This document shows, piece by piece, positions 1 to 5,041 of a stretch of 5,041 nt of DNA. Source of the DNA: Sulfurimonas sp. (GTDB lineage Bacteria > Campylobacterota > Campylobacteria > Campylobacterales > Sulfurimonadaceae); assembly GCA_021107375.1 (NCBI GenBank), contig JAIOSY010000254.1, forward strand, positions 1 to 5,041. Direction: 5' to 3'. The translations under genes and the position numbers were made by a program. The notes under the pieces were generated by a model, which saw nothing but the letters and a program-made list of their open reading frames with translations, was not told the origin of the DNA and made no database searches. How positions within the stretch are numbered: the stretch's first letter is position 1; every line of letters starts with the position of its first letter.

Positions 1-681
1 GATAATTTTAGAAAGTTTAAACAAACAGTTTTAAATGATGCAAAATTTTTTGACATGTTGTTTAGAGCATTTTCTCTTAATGTAAGCAGTTTTTTTAGAA
101 ATCCAAAAACTTTTAAAGCAATAAGAGAGGAGCTTCTCCCTTGTATAAAAAATTTCCCATCTATTAGGGTCTGGAGTGCGGGATGTTCCAGTGGAGAGGA
201 AGCTTACAGTATCGCTATAATGCTTGATGAGGCAGGATTATTAAACAAAAGTCAAATCTATGCAACTGATTTTAATGATACTATTTTAGGTGAAGCTCAA
301 AATGGACTCTTTAGTAGGGATGAGTTTGATAAATTTAAAGACAACTACATTGAAGGCGGTGGCAAAGAGTCGCTTGAAAAGTACTTTACTATTGAAGATG
401 ATTTTGTGCAGATAAAACAAAATATAAAAGATCATGTTTTATTTTTTAAGCACAATTTGGTGACAGATGCTTCAATAAATGAATTTCATCTTATCTTTTG
501 TAGAAATGTATTGATTTATTTTGATAAAAAACTAAAAAAACGGGTATTTGATGTTATAGATGACTCACTTTCTCAAAATGGTTTTTTAATCTTGGGAGAG
601 AGTGAAGTATTGTATAATGAGTATAACTATAAAGTAGTCGGAGATAAGAAAACAAAAATATATCAGAAAGGCTTATTATGA
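1..681 (+). CDS. cheR: CheR-type protein-glutamate O-methyltransferase, 5' partial
   Basis: CheR uses S-adenosylmethionine to methylate glutamates on chemoreceptors, tuning adaptation in the cytoplasm. The reading frame is open from base 1, so the gene starts upstream; 226 codons are visible of about 270-280 in a usual CheR, and most of the N-terminal helical domain is missing. The ATG at 55 is internal. Numbering from base 1, residues 25-35 (SLNVSSFFRNP) match the conserved CheR segment before the catalytic domain. The SAM-binding motif AGCSSGEEAYSIA is at 60-72. ATDFN at 88-92 ends strand 2 with its ribose-binding Asp (D90). FCRNVLIYF at 166-174 and the later GFLILGESE (194-202) complete the Rossmann core. 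No C-terminal receptor-tethering pentapeptide is seen. The stop overlaps the next start as ATGA, implying translational coupling. An upstream cheB is a plausible neighbour but lies outside the window. The family call is secure; its receptor partner is unknown. Confidence 0.95.
   Translation, partial: DNFRKFKQTVLNDAKFFDMLFRAFSLNVSSFFRNPKTFKAIREELLPCIKNFPSIRVWSAGCSSGEEAYSIAIMLDEAGLLNKSQIYATDFNDTILGEAQNGLFSRDEFDKFKDNYIEGGGKESLEKYFTIEDDFVQIKQNIKDHVLFFKHNLVTDASINEFHLIFCRNVLIYFDKKLKKRVFDVIDDSLSQNGFLILGESEVLYNEYNYKVVGDKKTKIYQKGLL
665..671 (+). promoter_or_regulatory. Ribosome binding site for the REC-histidine kinase
   Basis: AGAAAGG ends 6 bases before the ATG at 678 and lies inside the last codons of cheR. 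The spacing and purine run support the 678 start, and the location fits termination-reinitiation coupling through the ATGA overlap. Confidence 0.6.
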
Positions 682-1880
682 TAATAAATATTTTGACAGT
701 CGATGATAAAGAGAAGAATCTTTTTTTATTGGAAAGTTTACTGCAAGAACTTAAATTTGACAATAAAGAGGTAGAGGGGATTCATATTTTAAAAGCTTTA
801 AGCGGCGAAGAAGCTCTTAAAATTGCTATGGATAGAGATATAGATCTGATTATTTTAGATATTAAAATGCCGGGAATGAACGGATTTGAAACAGCTAAGT
901 TTTTAAAATTAAACCATAAAACAAAAAATATCCCTATTATTTTTTTAACTGCCGTATTAAAAGCAGAAGAGTTTGTAAAGCAGGGGTTTGAGCTAGGAGC
1001 AATTGATTATTTTATAAAACCAGTTGAAAAATATCAGTTTCTTAATAAAATAAGTTTATATATAGAGCTTTTTGTAAAAAATAAAAAATTAAATTATTTA
1101 AATAAAAACTTAAAAAAAGAGGTAGAAAAAGAGATAGAAAAAAATAAAGATAAAGAAGAAATAATGATAGCCCAGTCCCGTCATGCAGCTATGGGAGAGA
1201 TGATTGGGATGATTGCTCATCAGTGGAGACAACCTATTAGCGTAATAGCTATGGGAGCGAATAATTTGCTTGTTGATATTGAGTTGCATGAGGTGAGCGA
1301 AGAAAATATTATAAAGGAGTCACAGAATATTCTAAAGCAGACTAAGTATCTCTCTAAGACTATAGATGACTTTAGAAACTTTTTCCGTCCAAATAAAGAG
1401 ATAGAAGAAATTAGTCTTGCAGAGGTAATAAATGAAGCTAAACTGATTCTTGGCAAGAGCCTTGAGTATTCTCAGGTAGAACTCTCTATTAAACATGAAA
1501 ATATCCATAAAGTTAAGACCTATTCCCGTGAATTGCTACAAGTCTACATCAACTTGCTCAAAAATGCACAAGAGGCGCTCATAGAAAACACAGAGAAAGA
1601 TCGCCGTATTGATATTCTTGTCAGTATTGATACAGATAATGTTATCACAACTATCTGTGACAATGGCGGTGGAATTGATGAATCAATCATCGAGAAAATC
1701 TTTGATCCCTACTTCTCAACAAAAGATGAGAAAATAGGTACCGGTCTAGGGCTTTATATGTCTAAGACCATTATTGAAAAACATCTACATGGTTCACTAA
1801 AAGTGTACAATACAAAAGGTGGTGCTTGTTTTAAATTGTCTATCCCAATGGAATGGAAAGGTATGTTAAATAATGATTGA
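678..1880 (+). CDS. Response regulator receiver-histidine kinase (REC-HisKA-HATPase)
   Basis: This is a 400-residue soluble histidine kinase with an N-terminal receiver domain and no membrane segment or signal peptide, so it should act in the cytoplasm. REC spans about 3-125: acidic pair D9/D10, phosphoacceptor D61 in LDIKMPGMNGF, T91 and K114. A Lys/Glu/Asn-rich, probably coiled-coil linker covers about 128-165. The HisKA phosphoacceptor is H181 in IAHQWRQP. The ATPase domain follows: N box around N292/N296, G1 box DNGGG (328-332), F box IFDPYFST (341-348), and G2 box GTGLGL (354-359). All residues needed for autophosphorylation and for receiving phosphate are present. With REC in front of the kinase, an upstream kinase or its own phosphate on D61 may gate activity (inference). 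The start is supported by a ribosome site and by the cheR overlap. The downstream REC-HD-GYP protein is the obvious candidate partner. GC content and arginine codons change near residue 163. Confidence 0.95.
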   Translation: MIINILTVDDKEKNLFLLESLLQELKFDNKEVEGIHILKALSGEEALKIAMDRDIDLIILDIKMPGMNGFETAKFLKLNHKTKNIPIIFLTAVLKAEEFVKQGFELGAIDYFIKPVEKYQFLNKISLYIELFVKNKKLNYLNKNLKKEVEKEIEKNKDKEEIMIAQSRHAAMGEMIGMIAHQWRQPISVIAMGANNLLVDIELHEVSEENIIKESQNILKQTKYLSKTIDDFRNFFRPNKEIEEISLAEVINEAKLILGKSLEYSQVELSIKHENIHKVKTYSRELLQVYINLLKNAQEALIENTEKDRRIDILVSIDTDNVITTICDNGGGIDESIIEKIFDPYFSTKDEKIGTGLGLYMSKTIIEKHLHGSLKVYNTKGGACFKLSIPMEWKGMLNND

Positions 1881-1911
1881 TTTAATAAAGTTGCGTAAGA
1901 AATTAAAAAGC

Positions 1912-1916
1912 GGGGA
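1912..1916 (+). promoter_or_regulatory. Ribosome binding site for the REC-HD-GYP gene
   Basis: GGGGA lies 8 bases before the ATG at 1925, in the 44-base gap after the histidine kinase stop. It is the best Shine-Dalgarno-like run there and supports the ATG at 1925. A second AGG only 1 base before the ATG is too close to serve. Confidence 0.5.
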
Positions 1917-1924
1917 CTATAGGT

Positions 1925-3421
1925 ATGGATATTCAACAACTTAAAATTGCTGCAAAAGGTGTAACACTACTTTATGTCGAAGATGAAGATGAATTGAGAA
2001 ACTCAGTTGAGAGATATCTTCATAAGATTTTTGATAATGTCACTACCGCCGCAAATGGTCAGGAGGGCTTGAAGCTTTATCAAAAAGAGCAATATGACCT
2101 TGTTTTAACAGATATCCAAATGCCATTTATGAACGGCTTAGAGATGGCTAAAGAGATTAAGCTTATCAATCCTAATCAGGAGATTATCATTATCTCAGCC
2201 TACAGTGAAACAGCTTATTTTATTGATGCTATTGGCTTGAATGTCAGTGGCTATATTGTTAAACCTATCAATTATCTTCAAATGACGCAGGCACTTCATA
2301 AGTCTATTTTCAATCTTAACAACTACAAAGAGAATCTTAAGTATAAAATGCACCTTGAAGAGATGGTTCAAGAGCGTACAGCTGAAACTATTGCTCTTGA
2401 AGAAGAGAAAATTGAGAACTTTGAAAGAACACTTGTATCTTTTGTCTCAATGGTTGAAGACCGTGATACATATACAGGTGGTCATTCACAGCGTGTCGCA
2501 AATTACTGCCGTCTTATCGCTAAAGAGATGCAGTGTACGCCAGAGGAGTGCGATCTGATATATCGTGCAGGCATCTTGCATGATATCGGTAAAGTTACAA
2601 CACCAGACACTATTTTACTTAAGCCCGGCAAGCTAAGCGAGCTTGAATTTAAGCTAATTAAAGAGCATGTTAGTGAAAGCTATAAGATTTTGATAAAGAT
2701 TCCAATGTATAAGGATTTAGCTGAGATTATCATCTGCCATCATGAGCGTTATGATGGGCAGGGATACCCTAATGGTATTAAAGATAAAGAGGTCCCTTTT
2801 CTTTCCCATATTATGATTGTCGCTGATGCATTTGATGCTATGACAACCAATCGTATCTATAAGGGTCAAAAAAGTATAGCTAGTGCCATAGAAGAGCTAA
2901 AGCTGCTTAGTGGTAAACAGTTTCATCCAAAAGTTGTGGAGAGTGCAGTAAAGGTACTTATTGATATTGAAATATCTAATAATGTTAATCAGTTGCCAAC
3001 AACGGAGATTGAAAAAGAGCGTTTTTCTTATTTCTATCGTGATCAGTTAACTGATTCCTATAATACTGATTATCTTAATTTTATTTTAAACCGTAATAAA
3101 TTTGATAAAGAATATAAATGTATCCATGCACTCTATCTGCATAATTTTAGTCGTTATAATCAAAAGTATGGTTGGACAGAGGGAGACAAGATTCTAAATG
3201 AAGTAGTCGATAGCTTACAAGATTACTTTCTCTCATCACTAATTTTCAGGATACACGGAGATGACTTTATTATCATTAGCAAAAAGTATGTGGAAATAGA
3301 CTTGAAACAGTTAAAATGTTCAAATATACTTGAGAAGTATTATATAGATGTCAGCATACGACATATTAACTTAGATAAGCAGGATATACCGAATTTTAAA
3401 ACACTAGAAATATTAATCTAA
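1925..3421 (+). CDS. Response regulator with HD-GYP phosphodiesterase and degenerate GGDEF domain
   Basis: This 498-residue cytoplasmic response regulator probably hydrolyses cyclic-di-GMP in response to phosphorylation. REC spans about 12-128: acidic patch E19/D20, phosphoacceptor D63 in LTDIQMPFMNG, S91 and K113. A helical linker runs over about 130-168. HD-GYP spans about 170-355: GHSQRV with H187, HDIGK at 219-223, H248, HHERYDGQGYP at 272-282, and VADAFDAM at 299-306 with D301. These metal-binding and signature residues are all present, so activity is expected. Residues about 365-498 are a recognisable but eroded GGDEF domain. The DxLTGLxNR opening reads DQLTDSYNT, EGDKIL (419-424) is kept, and the signature reads HGDDF (444-448). 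The Asp that binds metal in PleD (D327) aligns with Y404, and the I-site RxxD aligns with FLSS (435-438). Cyclase activity is therefore unlikely; a regulatory or GTP-sensing role is possible. The domain order, with GGDEF after HD-GYP, is less common. The kinase encoded just upstream is its likely phosphodonor (inference). Confidence 0.93.
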   Translation: MDIQQLKIAAKGVTLLYVEDEDELRNSVERYLHKIFDNVTTAANGQEGLKLYQKEQYDLVLTDIQMPFMNGLEMAKEIKLINPNQEIIIISAYSETAYFIDAIGLNVSGYIVKPINYLQMTQALHKSIFNLNNYKENLKYKMHLEEMVQERTAETIALEEEKIENFERTLVSFVSMVEDRDTYTGGHSQRVANYCRLIAKEMQCTPEECDLIYRAGILHDIGKVTTPDTILLKPGKLSELEFKLIKEHVSESYKILIKIPMYKDLAEIIICHHERYDGQGYPNGIKDKEVPFLSHIMIVADAFDAMTTNRIYKGQKSIASAIEELKLLSGKQFHPKVVESAVKVLIDIEISNNVNQLPTTEIEKERFSYFYRDQLTDSYNTDYLNFILNRNKFDKEYKCIHALYLHNFSRYNQKYGWTEGDKILNEVVDSLQDYFLSSLIFRIHGDDFIIISKKYVEIDLKQLKCSNILEKYYIDVSIRHINLDKQDIPNFKTLEILI

Positions 3422-3427
3422 TTAATA

Positions 3428-3433
3428 GAGAAG
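3428..3433 (+). promoter_or_regulatory. Weak ribosome binding site for the phosphatase-kinase gene
   Basis: GAGAAG lies 8 bases before the ATG at 3442. It is a partial match to the Shine-Dalgarno consensus. The frame upstream of this ATG opens only at about 3400 after a TAA and holds no ATG, GTG or TTG, so 3442 is the only standard start in that stretch. Confidence 0.45.
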
Positions 3434-3441
3434 ATAAGTTT

Positions 3442-5041
3442 ATGCCTCCATCTAACATCAAGACATCTGGTTTTTCACTTGCTAAGGGTAAAGAGCTTAC
3501 TGGTGATGATTATTATGATATTAAAACTATTGGTGATTTGACTGTAGGGATAGTTTGTGATGGGGTTGGTAGTGCTATTGAGGGGGCTGAGGCTGCTAAG
3601 AGAACTACTAACTTTTTGATGAACAACATTAAAAAAAGACCTAAAACATGGAGTATAGAAAAATCCATAAAATCTTTTATAGAGTCAATAAACACTATTT
3701 TATATCAAGAATCACAGGTTAATTATGAAAGAAGTGAACTTGTAACTACTCTAACTATCGTAGTTATTGAGGGGAACCGTTTATATGGAGCAAATGTTGG
3801 AGATAGTAGAGTTTACCTTTATAGAGATAAAACTTTAAACCAGTTATCTTCAGACCATGCTATGGATGAGAGGGGCTTTGAGGGAGTTTTAACACAGGCT
3901 ATAGGTATAGATAAAGAGGTAGAACTATATTACTTTGAAAATATACTAAAAAAAAATGATAAGATTTTACTATGTTGTGACGGACTTTATACAGTTTTAG
4001 ATGATGAGAAAATCAAACAACATATGAATATCGGAGCACATTCGCTTGTTAAAAAAGCCAGTAAACTGCAAAACGATAATCTACCAGATGATACTACTGC
4101 AATTATAATAGAGATACTAAAAGCAAATGAGATTGAAAACCTTAAAACTCAAAAACTCATCATTCCAAAAAGCCTAAAAAAAGAGCAAGTGATAGATGGC
4201 TACATCTTAAAAAAGTCACTTATTCAAAATGACAGAACTTGGCTTTGCTCTAAAAAAACCAAGAACTATGTTATCAAGTTTGCACCCATAGAGTGTATTG
4301 ATGATGAGGCCTCACTAGATTTATATGTAAAAGAGGCGTGGAATGCCAAAAGACTAAAGGCTGATTTTTTTCCAAAAGCAGTTATTCCAAAAAATAGAAC
4401 TCAAAGATACTATGTTATGCAACTCTTTAATGGTGAAGACTTAAATAGCTATCTAACACACAAACATTTGAGTATTGATGATGGGGTAGAACTTGCAAAT
4501 ACCCTACTAAAAATGTCTCAGTTTTTACTAACGTATGATTTAGTGCATGGTGATATTAAAACAAATAATATCATGATAGCAAAAGATGACAAGGAAAACT
4601 TAGAGTTCAAAATCATAGACTTTGGAAGTATTACAGAGATATTTTCACTTAACTCTAAGGCTGGAACTCCAAGCTACTTATCGCCTGAAAGATTTCAAGG
4701 CGAATCGATAAGTGAATCAAGTGAAATATTCTCTATGGGAGTAACACTTTATCTTGCTTTAACTGGAAAATATCCATACGGGGAGATTGAGCCTTTTTCT
4801 ACACCGACTTTTAAAGAGGCAAAGAAACCAAGTATTTATAACAAAAACATCCCTCACTGGCTAGATAGCGTAATCCTTCGCTCAATTGCAATAGACAAAA
4901 CACAAAGATATGAACATTATTCAGAAATGAAGTATGAGATAAAACACCCCTCAAAAGTAAAACCATTTTTTTCAAAAAACACTTCACTGATTGAGCGTTC
5001 ACCATTGGCTTTTTATAAGGGTGGTTTCATTATAATGACAC
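3442..5041 (+). CDS. Bifunctional PPM/PP2C phosphatase-Ser/Thr protein kinase, 3' partial
   Basis: This open frame of 533 codons runs off the window end. The N-terminal half (about 8-228) is a PPM/PP2C metal-dependent Ser/Thr phosphatase: D22/D23, CDGVGS with D40/G41, ANVGDSRVY (118-126), SSDHA with D138, CCDG with D180, and PDDTT (215-219). The second half (about 250-505) is a Hanks-type kinase. K279 sits in YVIKF, E298 is the probable helix C glutamate, the catalytic loop is HGDIKTNN with D371, K373 and N376, DFG is at 393-395, GTPSYLSPE at 408-416, and R489 is the late conserved Arg. Oddities: no clear glycine-rich loop, HRD reads HGD, and the helix F Asp is E428. The last residues (SPLAFYKGGFIIMT, 520-533) turn hydrophobic, as if a C-terminal membrane anchor begins. 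Proteins of this architecture, such as Pseudomonas PA1782, lie beside nitrate/nitrite assimilation genes. The substrate here is unknown. The two activities in one chain could set a reversible phosphorylation switch. Confidence 0.93.
   Translation, partial: MPPSNIKTSGFSLAKGKELTGDDYYDIKTIGDLTVGIVCDGVGSAIEGAEAAKRTTNFLMNNIKKRPKTWSIEKSIKSFIESINTILYQESQVNYERSELVTTLTIVVIEGNRLYGANVGDSRVYLYRDKTLNQLSSDHAMDERGFEGVLTQAIGIDKEVELYYFENILKKNDKILLCCDGLYTVLDDEKIKQHMNIGAHSLVKKASKLQNDNLPDDTTAIIIEILKANEIENLKTQKLIIPKSLKKEQVIDGYILKKSLIQNDRTWLCSKKTKNYVIKFAPIECIDDEASLDLYVKEAWNAKRLKADFFPKAVIPKNRTQRYYVMQLFNGEDLNSYLTHKHLSIDDGVELANTLLKMSQFLLTYDLVHGDIKTNNIMIAKDDKENLEFKIIDFGSITEIFSLNSKAGTPSYLSPERFQGESISESSEIFSMGVTLYLALTGKYPYGEIEPFSTPTFKEAKKPSIYNKNIPHWLDSVILRSIAIDKTQRYEHYSEMKYEIKHPSKVKPFFSKNTSLIERSPLAFYKGGFIIMT

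Noticed and set aside
55..681. CheR starting at the ATG at 55
   Set aside because: The frame is open back to base 1 and the upstream residues lead straight into the conserved SLNVSSFFRNP segment; starting at 55 would leave almost none of the N-terminal domain.
554..763. Minus-strand ORF of 69 codons across the cheR-kinase junction
   Set aside because: It lies antisense to two well-supported genes and shows no recognisable motif; its composition is that of the complementary strand.
1220..1456. Minus-strand ORF of 78 codons inside the histidine kinase
   Set aside because: It is fully antisense to the HisKA region, with no domain or ribosome site.
1881..1924. Promoter in the gap before the REC-HD-GYP gene
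   Set aside because: TTGCGT and TATAGG are present, but their spacing is about 21 bases and the -10-like box would sit almost on the start codon; not a usable sigma-70 promoter.
1754..1939. Minus-strand ORF of 61 codons over the end of the histidine kinase
   Set aside because: It is antisense to the conserved G2 region and the next start; no supporting motif.
2355..2558. Plus-strand ORF of 67 codons in an alternative frame
   Set aside because: It lies entirely within the HD-GYP gene, whose frame has strong catalytic motifs over the same bases.
3513..3695. Minus-strand ORF of 60 codons inside the phosphatase
   Set aside because: It is antisense to the PPM metal-binding motif region; a shadow of the real frame.
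4811..5005. Minus-strand ORF of 64 codons near the right edge
   Set aside because: It is antisense to the kinase C-lobe, with no family resemblance.

Overview
The window is AT-rich and gene-dense. All genes lie on the + strand and nearly all encode signal transduction proteins. The histidine kinase carries the A-H-Q-W-R-Q-P phosphoacceptor motif that is very common in Campylobacterota (Sulfurimonas, Arcobacter and relatives). With the low GC and the many AAA, TTT and ATA codons, this suggests a free-living campylobacterotal bacterium of the Sulfurimonas type. That assignment is an inference; no rRNA or other phylogenetic marker is present.

Layout: (1) bases 1-681 hold the C-terminal part of a CheR-type methyltransferase whose start lies upstream of the window. 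(2) 678-1880 encodes a soluble REC-histidine kinase, translationally coupled to cheR by an ATGA overlap. (3) After 44 bases, 1925-3421 encodes a response regulator with an intact-looking HD-GYP cyclic-di-GMP phosphodiesterase domain and a degenerate GGDEF domain at its C-terminus. (4) After 20 bases, 3442 to the window end encodes a PPM/PP2C phosphatase fused to a Ser/Thr protein kinase. It runs off the right edge just where a membrane anchor appears to begin. No gap exceeds 44 bases, and I saw no RNA gene, CRISPR array, insertion sequence, terminator or convincing promoter.

How the genes may work together: genes 1-3 resemble a cytoplasmic signalling module. CheR would methylate a receptor, the REC-kinase would pass phosphate on, and the REC-HD-GYP protein would turn the signal into cyclic-di-GMP breakdown. 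The fourth gene brings Ser/Thr phosphorylation and dephosphorylation in one polypeptide. This kinase/phosphatase architecture is known in other proteobacteria beside nitrate or nitrite assimilation genes, so gene 4 may open the next functional unit rather than end this one. The same strand and short gaps allow one transcript but do not prove it.

Most notable points: the GGDEF domain is eroded at several catalytic positions; composition and arginine codon use shift inside the histidine kinase gene, hinting at a mosaic; an A9 tract sits in the phosphatase coding region; and the Ser/Thr kinase departs from consensus at three conserved sites.
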